Below are positions 23,601 to 31,261 of a stretch of 64,000 nucleotides of DNA, one piece after another. Origin of the DNA: Sorex araneus. Lineage: Eukaryota > Chordata > Mammalia > Eulipotyphla > Soricidae. Within the stretch, counting starts at the first letter, position 1. Each line of letters begins with the position of its first letter. A program made the translations under genes and the position numbers. The stretch is from assembly GCF_027595985.1 (NCBI RefSeq), contig NC_073307.1, positions 48,090,509-48,154,508 on the forward strand. The letters run 5' to 3'. The notes below the pieces were generated by a model that did no database searches, had not been told where the DNA came from, and worked only from the letters and a program-made list of their open reading frames with translations.

Positions 23601-26600
23601 CACATCTAAGCAGGAACCAAGTACTGAAAACGGGGCTGAGCTCTTGCCTGTATGGACACTCCTCTCCTCTCTTACACTCTCCTTTCACCCAGAAGGAGCA
23701 AATATGGGGTCGATTTCTTTTATAATAAGGTGTGGTCCGCGCCAGCTTGAGAAGCATATCACTGGTGGAAGTGGCTTTCCCGAGCATGCCGACAGGCCGT
23801 GTTCCATCTGAATTAGAAATCTATACAAAGATAACAAATCAAAAAAAGGTATGTTACATAAGCCGTGTCAAACCACTAAGATGCTTTTATTAGCAAATTG
23901 AAACAATGGCATGAAGGAAGTGGCAGCATACCTCTCTCTCCATATTCTGCGTGTAGTACTCTTTGTTGACATCTGACTTGGGCATATCGTCCTTAAACGA
24001 CAGCCCTGCATCACGAACCTGGATGGGCAGGCCTGGTACCAAGGACAGGGGAAAAGAAGGTCACATTCTGACAGACATTCTGACAGACATTCCGACAGCC
24101 AGCCAGAGCAATAGTATTTGATCCTCGGCACCCCCAGGAGGAATCTCTATGTGCAGCAACAGGAGAGAGCTCTGAGCACTGCCAGGTACCAGCCCAAAAC
24201 CAAAACAATAAATAAAATACTCAGAAGACTGGTGTGACAATACAGTGGGTAGGATGTTTGCCTCACACGTGGCCATTATGGGTTAGATCCCTGCACCCCA
24301 TTTAGTCCCCTGACAACCACCAGGTGTAATTCCTGAGTTCGGAGTGTGTCCCCAAATCCAAAATAAATAAACATTCACACAGAACAGGCACATGGGGAAC
24401 ATCCACACAGAACAGGCACATGGGGAACATCCACACAGAACAGGCACATGGGGAACATCCACACAGAACAGGCACATGGGGAGTACCCACACAGAACAGG
24501 CACACGGGGAACATCCACACAGAACAGGCACATGGGGAACATCCACACAGAACAGGCACATGGGGAACATCCACACAGAACAGGCACATGGGGAGTACCC
24601 ACACAGAACAGGCACATGAATATCCACGCAGAATAGGCACATGGGGAACATCCACGCAGAACAGGCACATGAGCACAGCATCAGTTTCCCTTCTCCACTT
24701 TCCTATTTGGTTCCAGACATTTTCTCATTGTTACTTGAAGTCTTGAATAGCACCATGCAAGTATTGTTACAGTCTATTCAACTTCCAAATTGAATCAGTC
24801 CTGAATCTGATCAAGTGACTATTTTAGGAAATCTTGTATTTTTTCCTCTTCAGAGTGGACATAAGCAACCAACAAAACATAGAGATAAACAAGGTACGTG
24901 TTCAAGGAGAGCACATATTTGAAGAGCAAGCTAGACGATCTTAGGGATGAACAAACTGAGGTTATAGTCATATTTGGCCTGAAATAATATATTTAGCTAC
25001 TATATCCCATTTCACTTAAAGTAAAGGTAAAACTGGTCCAACTCTAGGCTGGTTCTATAGAGTCAGTCTCTGGACAGCCACAGTTCTAAGGGTTAATGAA
25101 TTCCAAAATTCCAAGACACCTTAAACCAACATGTAAATATTAAATAATACGGGGCTAGGATAATTAAGAGTAACTTTCTGGTGGCCAGAGTGATAGCACA
25201 GTGGGTAGGGCATTTGCCTTCAATGTGGCCCACCTGGGTCTGATCTCCGGTATCCCTTATGATCCCCTGAGCACCACCAGGAGTAATTCCTGAGTGCAGA
25301 GCTAGGAGTAATGCCTGAGCATCTCGGGTGTAAAGCCAAAAGAAAAAAAGTTAACTTTCTGAACTTAACATATATAGAGTAACTCATTTTCCTTTTCACT
25401 CTTTGATACTAAAAAAGATCCTAAACCCAGAAACAGAGAGAACAATGCCTTTACCTCATGTTCTATACAGAGCTGTGAAAAAGGGTAATTTACGCCAAAT
25501 ATAATTAATTTCAACTTATGAATGTTAGTTACCAATTAACGATACTTATTAATTCCAACTTTGCTAAAATGAACTGTTAAAAGAGAATATGGTTCTCCTT
25601 TTTCTGGGAAAAACAGACTACAGCGACAGTTCACAGTGGAGCTAGAAACAGAGACAGAGTAGGAAGGGCAGCAGGAGAGACTGTGCTAATGCCTGGAGGA
25701 CCATCTCTGCCCATTTTCCAATCTACTAGACATGGCTAGGGTGTGGCTCAGTGGCAGGTCACCTGCCTTGCATGTGTGAGGCCCTGGGTTCATACAGGGC
25801 ACTGCTGAAAAAAAACAACTTAGAGCCAAGAATAAAAACAACTTCATTTGCACCAATCTACCAAACAGAGGGACATACCATACTCAAGGTCCAACAGGCA
25901 GGTCTGGCAGACATTCTTCAGTTTGCTGCAGGTCTGGCACACTTCGGTCTTCTTGAAACGCATACGAACCCCAGGACACCAGCGAAATACTGTGAATGGT
26001 CTGGCACAAATCTTTAAATCAAAATAAGAGCCAGAGTGTTACTAGTCCTGACCTGGACAAACAATTCAGGGGTTTAATAAAGACGGAGAAGTCAGAGATG
26101 GGGTCCTTGCCTTCTCAGCTAAGACGCTCATATTCAGAGATGTATGGCACTTGGTATAAAACTGCAGGGAGTCAAGCCCGAGCCATAGGACACTGAATAG
26201 GGTGCCTGCCTTGCATAGGGCTGCCCTGGGTTCCTCCCCCAGCACCCTGTTTGGTCCCCTGAGTCCCACCAGGGGCTGATATCTGAGCACTGCCAGGTGT
26301 GACCCAAAACCAAAAATTGCAGGGAGTTCAAACATCATCCAGGCCATTAAAGGGCTCACAGGTTTTGGGGAGTATTGAGAGAGGTGACGGTGTTGATAGT
26401 ACAGGAAATAAGGCCCCCACCTGGCCATTCTAGCACTCATGGTAGTACCTAAAGGCCTCGCCCTCCCCCCAACAAATAAACGGCTCAGTATCATATCACT
26501 CAGCACACACTTACTTTGCATTCCTTTCCATACTTCTCTTTGGTCTGAAATAGAAAAGAACTGTAATTAAAGGAAAAAAACGTAGGAGGCCAAGAGAGTG

Positions 26601-27810
26601 TAAATTCTCCTAGGTAATGTATCTGTTAAAACCCTAACGGATGCAATACCAGGTAAGTATGTGTCTTCTCACAGCTACAATTCTTATTAGCTTTGGGAGT
26701 ATTAAAATTCTAATAGTTTCCATAGCCCCTGATACAAAGTTTAATCAGAAGGCTATCACTATAGTTTCCTTGTGCTGGCTCCCAATGGGCCATTCAAGGT
26801 CCTGAATGCAGCGGCTGGAGAGACAGTACAGCAGTGAAGGCTGCTTGCCTGGCCTGCAGCTGATCCTTGCTCAATACCCAGCACCAAATATCGTCCCCAG
26901 AGCACAGAGCCAAGAAGTGCCAAGCATCAAGAGTCATAGTTCCAAAACAAATAAAAAGCGGTTGAACATATCATTCAATGTGTCACTAGCAACACCTCTG
27001 GAACCCATCACAGTGCAGCCTGACTATTAAGTGTGAATTGCCACTGATCTTACCCCGACTCGAAAGAACAGAGGCTTACAATCAAGAGTCAAGGCGCAGT
27101 GGCCAAAACTCGTCTGCTTAGGAGTTTGGAAACCTAGTTTCTTTTGTCTTGGCTCTCCTCCTTACATCCTGAGGTTCCAGAAATCTCGGAACTCTTGAAA
27201 ATTCAAACCCCGGCTCTCGTCGCCTCTAATAGACCCACCACCCCCCCAGGTCCCCGCTAGGAGCTAAGCTCCTGCAAGTTCCCCCCACGATGTCCAACTG
27301 TGGCTGAGCTTCGGAACGCGAGCGGGGCAGCCCCGGGCACACGGTCCTCGGCCCCGGGCTGGGCGGACGCCGGGTCCCCGGTGCCGGCCCGGCCCGGGCG
27401 CGGTGCGTGGACCCCAGCGGCGTCGCGCGCGGCACCACTCACCATCCGGATATACGGGTTTTCTCCAAGACACGTCTGGCACAGAATCGGGAAGTCCTGG
27501 TGACAAGGGGGACAGGGTTGGTGGCGGGGCGGCTCGGCGGCCCCCGGGCGGCCGGGGGCGCAGGCGGCGGGCGGCGGGGCGCGCGGGCGGCCGGCGGCCC
27601 CGCACCCGGGGCCCTCGCGTCCCGCCCGGCCGCGCCCGCCCCCGCCGCCGGCCCCCGCCCCGCGGCCCCGCGGCCAAGCGCCGCTGCCCCGCCCCGCCCG
27701 CGCGCGAAGGCCGGGCCCCGCCGCCCCTCCGCGCCTTTCCCCCGCAGGCTCCTCACCGCATCCTCCCAGTTCTGCCTGTTGTACGTGTTGGAACCCAGCG
27801 AGGTCGCCAT
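17521..27810 (-). CDS. RBM22: RBM22 (RNA-binding motif protein 22), complete gene, 11 coding exons
   Basis: RBM22 is the metazoan counterpart of yeast Cwc2/Ecm2. It sits in the active spliceosome, contacts the U6 internal stem-loop and the pre-mRNA near the 5' splice site, and helps shape the catalytic core; nuclear shuttling of ALG-2 has also been reported. Coding exons, in order: 27757-27810, 27443-27496, 26515-26544, 25879-26011, 23932-24032, 23648-23820, 22073-22273, 19744-19908, 18684-18772, 18401-18529, 17521-17651. Phases join without a break to 419 codons plus TAG. Visible domains: cysteine-rich zinc-binding N-terminus (about residues 24-88), CCCH finger (C165, C173, C179, H183), RRM with RNP2 LYVGGL at 234-239 and RNP1 QQCAFIQF at 267-274, and a Pro-rich tail. 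Human is 420 residues by memory; one Ala is missing before EEESS. All introns are GT-AG except intron 6, which is GC-AG. Confidence 0.97.
18401..18529 (-). CDS. RBM22: RBM22 coding exon 10
   Basis: Proline-rich: [16 protein letters not shown] through GIAPPPPP plus one base. One Ala is missing compared with the AAEEEAS I remember in human. Donor gtaatg. Confidence 0.95.
18684..18772 (-). CDS. RBM22: RBM22 coding exon 9
   Basis: Codes [20 protein letters not shown] through PVPGLPG plus one base; a charged linker after the RRM. Donor gtcagt. Confidence 0.95.
19744..19908 (-). CDS. RBM22: RBM22 coding exon 8
   Basis: Codes [20 protein letters not shown] through RRLNVKWG plus two bases; holds RNP1 and the rest of the RRM. 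Donor gtgaga. Confidence 0.96.
20140..20305 (+). mobile_element. SINE type A in RBM22 intron 7
   Basis: Sense-strand copy, antisense to the gene. Box B is well conserved (gggttcgatcccc). Ends gtttggcccaaaaataaaa. Confidence 0.93.
20736..20840 (-). mobile_element. SINE type A, reverse, truncated
   Basis: Starts within the body (gcagcgcttggggaact) and retains the head (gtactattgctccagccc). Confidence 0.85.
20868..21030 (+). mobile_element. SINE type A
   Basis: gagctggagagtacagtggat to gatgtgtccccaaggaaaaaaa; box B is gaagttcaatccc. Confidence 0.85.
21044..21400 (+). mobile_element. Two SINE type A-like copies in tandem
   Basis: First copy about 21044-21195 (gggctggacagagataactc ... tatggcctcaaacccaaaaat). 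The second, headless, is about 21255-21395 (gctgacccaagttcaatcccc ... catcaccaggcg). Between them cctaaatgaatagccaaca is duplicated (about 21203 and 21238), probably a target-site duplication. Confidence 0.75.
21797..21970 (+). mobile_element. SINE type A
   Basis: ggttggagtgatagcgcag to ggtgtgacccaacacaaaac, with an internal ~9-bp duplication in the head (gcaggcatacagcaggcag). It lies within 100 bp of exon 7's 3' end. Confidence 0.9.
22073..22273 (-). CDS. RBM22: RBM22 coding exon 7
   Basis: Begins with the last base of Arg182, then [15 protein letters not shown]; includes the CCCH-finger His and RNP2 of the RRM ([11 protein letters not shown]). Donor gtttgt. Confidence 0.96.
22612..22800 (+). 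mobile_element. Possible diverged tRNA-derived SINE
   Basis: gggaatggctcagttaccaaagg, tgccttgcaaac, gagtttgattcctggga resemble tRNA boxes A and B, but the body does not match types A or B. Confidence 0.45.
23097..23262 (+). mobile_element. SINE type A, headless
   Basis: Begins in the head (ctacaggggtaggacatctg) and ends ggtgtggtcctaaaaccaaa with an A-rich tail. Confidence 0.85.
23330..23495 (+). mobile_element. SINE type A, diverged
   Basis: agctggagagatagcagtta to gtatgaccccaaaacaaaaaag; includes a C9 run at 23406. Confidence 0.82.
23648..23820 (-). CDS. RBM22: RBM22 coding exon 6, followed by a GC donor
   Basis: Codes [20 protein letters not shown] through [19 protein letters not shown] plus two bases of Arg. 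The exon ends CATACAG and the intron starts GCAAGA. A GT donor does not exist at this junction, and the next exon's first base completes AGA (Arg) and continues HEK as expected. Confidence 0.95.
23932..24032 (-). CDS. RBM22: RBM22 coding exon 5
   Basis: Completes the split Gly and codes [20 protein letters not shown] through NMERE. Donor gtatgc. The intron before it holds the 28-bp minisatellite. Confidence 0.96.
24228..24368 (+). mobile_element. SINE type A adjoining the minisatellite
   Basis: gactggtgtgacaatacagtg to gtgtgtccccaaatccaaaataaataa; immediately followed by the 28-bp tandem array. A more decayed copy lies at about 24108-24210. Confidence 0.8.
24374..24675. repeat. 28-bp minisatellite, about 11 units, in RBM22 intron 4
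   Basis: The unit is approximately cacacagaacaggcacatgg plus ggaacatc. Core cagaacaggcaca recurs at 28-bp steps from about 24379 to 24657; one unit is shortened to 26 bp. Variants are gagtaccc instead of gaacatcc and cacgcag instead of cacacag. Repeats are contiguous, without spacers. Confidence 0.95.
25181..25350 (+). mobile_element. SINE type A
   Basis: ggccagagtgatagcacagtg to gtgtaaagccaaaagaaaaaaag. The flanks taactttctg and taactttctga form a likely target-site duplication. Confidence 0.92.
25736..25812 (+). mobile_element. Short tRNA-like repeat fragment
   Basis: ggtgtggctcagtggcaggt, tgccttgcatgtgtgaggcc, tgggttcatac resemble a tRNA-Ala-type head without body. Located 70 bp downstream of exon 4. 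Confidence 0.55.
25879..26011 (-). CDS. RBM22: RBM22 coding exon 4
   Basis: Codes from [14 protein letters not shown] to [10 protein letters not shown] plus one base. It carries two further CxxC-type pairs (CQTC twice) of the N-terminal zinc-binding region. Donor gtatgt. Confidence 0.96.
26168..26318 (+). mobile_element. SINE type A, diverged
   Basis: The flanking actgcaggga-like (26160) and attgcagggagt (26316) sequences suggest a target-site duplication. Confidence 0.8.
26515..26544 (-). CDS. RBM22: RBM22 coding exon 3 (30 nt)
   Basis: A short in-frame exon of ten codons, [10 protein letters not shown], with acceptor ctgaaatag-side AG at 26545-26546 and donor gtaagt. Confidence 0.95.
26811..26960 (+). 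mobile_element. SINE type A, diverged
   Basis: cggctggagagacagtacag to catagttccaaaacaaataaaa; many body substitutions. Confidence 0.75.
27443..27496 (-). CDS. RBM22: RBM22 coding exon 2
   Basis: Eighteen codons, [18 protein letters not shown]; contributes the first CxxC pair. Donor gtgagt. The GC-rich intron before it is only 260 bp. Confidence 0.96.
27757..27810 (-). CDS. RBM22: RBM22 coding exon 1
   Basis: ATG at 27808-27810, 18 codons starting [15 protein letters not shown]. Donor gtgagg. The start codon lies inside an AAGATGGCG motif typical of YY1-bound housekeeping promoters. Confidence 0.96.
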
Positions 27811-28204
27811 CTTGAGCGCGTCCGGAGGCGGCGGCAGCTTCCGAGTCGGGACGGACACCGCCACAATCCCGTCAGGCTCCGCGGCAGTGACGTCTTATTT
27901 AGGCGCCCCTGCGCGCGCGCGCCCTCCCCTAGGGGCGGGGCTTTTGCGTCCGACGTCACTCCCTGGGTTTGGCTTTTGCTCGCCTGATCTGAATTAGCGA
28001 TACCAGCTTCTGAGTGTGTGGCTAATGACGGTAGTATATAATACGACGGTTCCTACTTACCCAAACATGTTCTTATTTAGGAAACCAAAGAGCATCCTGG
28101 ATAACATGTGTTAATAAAAATGTTTTATTAATTCATAACCATTTATGATATCTAGGTATTCTGGAACAATTGATAACTTTAAGTGTATTGTATCTATTGG
28201 ATAA

Positions 28205-29565
28205 CATAGGATTGTCCTTGCTCCTCCCGCAGGGAGCTTAAGGTTTATTGAGCTACTCCCACAACAGTGCTCCTGAGGCACACTCAATTCCTCCAAGTAC
28301 TAATAATCCTATATTGCTTTTCTCTTTTCTTTATGTAATTTACATGGTTTATTTGGCAATGTCCTTTTTGTGTAGACATAGGATGATAGTTCGTGCTATG
28401 CTTTGTAACATGGGAGTTAATTGACCCCAAAATAATATTTACTGGGGCTGGAGTGATAGCACAGCGGGTAGGGAGTTTGCCTTGCACGTGGCCAACCTGA
28501 GTTCGAACTGATTCGATTCCCAGCATCCCATATGGTCCCCTGAGCACCGCCAGGGATAATTCCTGAGTGCATGAGCCAGGAATGACCCCTGTGCATCGCC
28601 GGGTGTGACCCAAAAAGCAAAAAAAAAAAACAAAAACAAAAAACCAAAATAATATTTATTGCTGGGCATCCATATTTACTTGACTTAAGCCTCAGTTGCC
28701 TTTTGTTCCAAAAGCAGGGTCTCGACGTAGGGACTGGATGTATCCAGGCCAACTTGTAAGCTACCCTGGCATAGAAAGGAGACAAGCTAAGTGTCATAAG
28801 TGAAATAAGAGCACGGTCATGTAACAAACTTTGTCATAACCCAAAAAGAAGCAACTGAGTAAGGACCCTGCTGGGGTTAGGAAAGACTAACTTGGTCTGA
28901 GGACTGTAGTCTGAAATACATAGGGAGATGTCCCCAGGAAGAGCCAACCTTTAAGCTTAATATATATTTCTTATTGTGTTCATGCAAAATGACTAGAAAT
29001 ATTTTAAGAAGTAAATTTACTATGATTGCTAAAATGGATTACTAGCTGAGGAAAGGAGAGAGCAATACACCTTGGATGGAATCCCGCCCTTGAGCAGATC
29101 TAGTAATCTGGAGTGCTAAACCTGCAGATGAGATTTTGTCCTTGAGTTAATCTCCTAGAACTTCCCCTGAAGGAGTGGCTCTACCTCTGTTTGTTGTTAG
29201 GACAATGTTTAGCCCCACCTATGTGCACCCCACCCTTCATGATTGCTATATAACTATGCTGTAAGGGGAAAGAAGAGACTTTGGGACTTTGAGGACAAGA
29301 ATACGATGACTATGAGGAAACTAGAATGATTGAACTATGATGACTGGGACTGCGACTGAAACTACAACTATGATTGTGCAGTAAGGGGAGAGATCAGACT
29401 ATGCTGGGAAGGACAGAGAAATAAACCAACTATTGACCAGCCTGGGACCCGGGCCCAGTTTCTCTGTTCCTCCGATCCTTTGTCCTTCCGTTGCCATGGG
29501 GCAGCCAGGGGAACAGTTCTTGGCCACTGAATGCTCGAGTCCCTCGCGTGCCCACTGTGCCTTTT
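28205..29565 (+). mobile_element. LTR-like repeat, copy b (most complete)
   Basis: Starts near gtccttgctcctcccgcaggg and runs to about ggccactgaatgctcgag...gcgtgcccac. It includes a tatataact box (29247-29255) and AATAAA (29420-29425) about 140 bp before the end, as in retroviral U3-R-U5 order. A SINE at 28442-28643 interrupts it. No retroviral protein frames are seen. Copies a, c and d align with it, so it is a real interspersed family, probably a solo endogenous retrovirus LTR. Confidence 0.65.
28442..28643 (+). mobile_element. SINE type A inside LTR-like copy b, exact TSD
   Basis: Flanked by ccaaaataatattta at 28427-28441 and 28644-28658. The head has a short local duplication (gagttcgaactgattcgatt). 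The insertion post-dates the LTR-like repeat. Confidence 0.96.
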
Positions 29566-29777
29566 CTTTGAAACTCACATGTATTCAGTATTTTTGTCAC
29601 CTCATTTAAATCAAGTTTAGATAAGGTATAACTCCTATATAGTAAAATTTATCGTTTTTACAGAATTTTGCTTACATACTTTCAGCATTAATACAGAAAT
29701 GCTGTATCAACCCCCAAAATGCCCTTGCCCTTTCTTATTGGATTATAGTCCTAAGCATTTTAGGTTTTATATTGCTT
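29566..29777. other. Spacer between LTR-like copies b and c
   Basis: About 210 bp of AT-rich sequence without retroviral features; argues against b and c being the two ends of one provirus with a retained interior. Confidence 0.5.
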
Positions 29778-30453
29778 TGTCCCTTCTCCTCCCGCAGGGA
29801 GTTTAGGTTCATTGAGTTACTCCCACCTCATTGCTCCCAAGGCACACCCAATTCCTTGGTCACTCCCAATCCTCTGTTTATCTTTAACCTCTCCTTTGTG
29901 CTCTTCTTCCCTTGTCACATATATCTCTAAATCAGACACTGTAACTTGTAAGTCAGAGCTTCTGATGGCTCTGGGTTTTGTATATGTAAGTGAAATATTG
30001 TTTTTCTCTTTATGTCTTTTGCATAGCTTATTTTTTTTTTGCGTCACACCCGGCGATGCACAGGGGTTGCTCCTGGTTCTACACTCAGGAATTACTCCTG
30101 GCGCTGCTCAGGGGACCATATGGGATGCTGGGATTCGAACCTGGGTCGGCCACATGCAAGGCAAATGCCCCACCCGCTGTGCTATCGCTCCAGCCCCTGC
30201 ATAGCTTATTTTAAAGCAATGTCCTTTTTGTATAGATACAGGAAGATAGTTAATGTTATGCTTTTGTAACATGGGAGTTAATTGACTCCAAATAATATTT
30301 ATCCTGGTCATCCATCATATTTACTTAAGCCTATTACTCTTATCCTAACACTACCCCGAGGGTAGGTCGCGTAGAGTGCTGCATGGACCCAGGGTAAGCT
30401 TTAAACTACCTTGGCTTCGAGAAAAGGATGGCCTAAGCACCATAAGAAGTATG

Positions 30454-30455
<2 letters not shown>
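29778..30455 (+). mobile_element. LTR-like repeat, copy c (3'-truncated)
   Basis: Begins tctcctcccgcagggagttta and matches copies a and b block by block to aagcaccataagaagtatgg, where the (AG)n tract begins. The TATA-like and polyadenylation parts are missing. Confidence 0.65.
30031..30197 (-). mobile_element. SINE type A, reverse, inside copy c, exact TSD
   Basis: Flanked by tgcatagctta at 30020-30030 and 30198-30208. Full length and well conserved. Confidence 0.96.

Positions 30456-30458
<3 letters not shown>

Positions 30459-30531
<73 letters not shown>
30459..30531. repeat. Perfect (AG)36 microsatellite
   Basis: Seventy-two bases of uninterrupted AG. It lies exactly where other L1-type tails in the window have a short gagagagaga purine run (for example 8776-8790), and an L1-type tail follows. 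Confidence 0.98.
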
Positions 30532-30534
<3 letters not shown>

Positions 30535-30660
30535 GTGCGGATGTGGTGCAGGGAGGGGGAGGGGGCATAGTGGAAGGGAAATGCACATGGATTGATGTTG
30601 GAACATTGTAACAGGAACGACTTTGGAACTGTGTATCTCAGGGTGATTAAAAAAAACTGG
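30532..30660 (+). mobile_element. L1-type 3' tail, diverged
   Basis: ggaaatgcacatggattgatg, gaacattgtaaca, ctgtgtatctcagggtgatt and an A-rich end correspond to the 3' tail of L1 copies in this window. Confidence 0.65.
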
Positions 30661-30679
30661 TGAAAAAGAACAACCAGTG

Positions 30680-31250
30680 CTGAGTGTTTCAGCAGATGCA
30701 TTCTCTGAGTTCTCTGAGTGGGGGAGCTCATCCCAAGCCTATGGACATCAGTGGTTAGCATGGCAGCAATTGGGTTCTGCACGTTTTTGACTGCTGGGAC
30801 TCTGTTGGGGGGGGAATGATGGGTTCACCCACCCGGATGCGGGTTGTCCCAGTGAATTCAGCCTGGTGCGGGGTGTGGAGGCATCTCTGCTGCTTGTTGC
30901 TCTCTTCAGAGACTTATTTGTGAGACTCTGGATCATGGCCAGAGGCCTCGGTTCCTTGGCCTGCCTGCCAGGCCCTGGAAGAACAGGGAAATGGGGGGAG
31001 ATCGCCTATTCCCAACTCAGGGTGAACTTGTAAATTTCCATCACAAAACCTGCATATCTGATTCATCCGCATGCGTGGGGGCTCATCCTGGGCCGTGGAA
31101 GTTGGCCATGAGCCCGGTGGCAATTGGGTTCTGGAGGTTTATGGCTGCGGGGGCTCAGTTGGGGCCGGTGGTAGACTCACCCGCCCCCCTCCAGGGTGCC
31201 CAGATGACACAGGATGTGAAGGCATCTATCTCCTCATTGTTGAGTTAAAA
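30680..31250 (-). repeat. Tandem ~354-bp repeat units
   Basis: Two units aligned by caattgggttctg at 30767-30779 and 31121-31133. Each carries ctcacccgcc-like and ggaggcatct blocks, and one carries gagacttatttgtgagactc. They match the units at 6530-7013. Confidence 0.65.
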
Positions 31251-31261
31251 ATATATATCTT

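Larger units (their letters stand above)
27250..27965. promoter_or_regulatory. RBM22: RBM22 CpG-island promoter
   Basis: CpG-dense block covering exons 1-2 and upstream sequence. Visible elements: AAGATGGCGACC over the start codon (27802-27813, YY1-like), CGGAAGC (27837-27843, ETS-like), TGACGTCT (27888-27895) and CGACGTCA (27951-27958, CRE-like), an aggggcggggc GC box (27931-27941), and a (GC)6 run (27911-27922). No TATA box at the expected distance, although cttatttagg lies at 27894-27903. The transcription start is not determined. Confidence 0.8.

Noticed and set aside
23419-23787. RBM22 exon 6 reading into intron as a 122-codon ORF
   Set aside because: Only the first part is coding. After CPYR the frame enters the GC-AG intron; the true continuation is the exon at 22073-22273.
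24374-24675. Regular 28-bp repeats resembling a CRISPR array, with ORFs on both strands
   Set aside because: The units are contiguous with no spacers, the genome is mammalian, and the ORFs arise only because 28-bp periodic sequence lacks stops. It is a minisatellite.
27264-27997. Several long Arg/Pro/Ala-rich ORFs on both strands
   Set aside because: They lie in the CpG island, where stop codons are rare by composition; the real gene there is RBM22 with short exons.
28205-30455. A provirus with LTR-like copies b and c as its two ends
   Set aside because: The 210-bp spacer carries no retroviral sequence and copy c is truncated; two separate or duplicated insertions are simpler.
30376-30611. 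Arg-Glu repeat and Ser-Leu repeat ORFs
   Set aside because: They are translations of the (AG)36 microsatellite.
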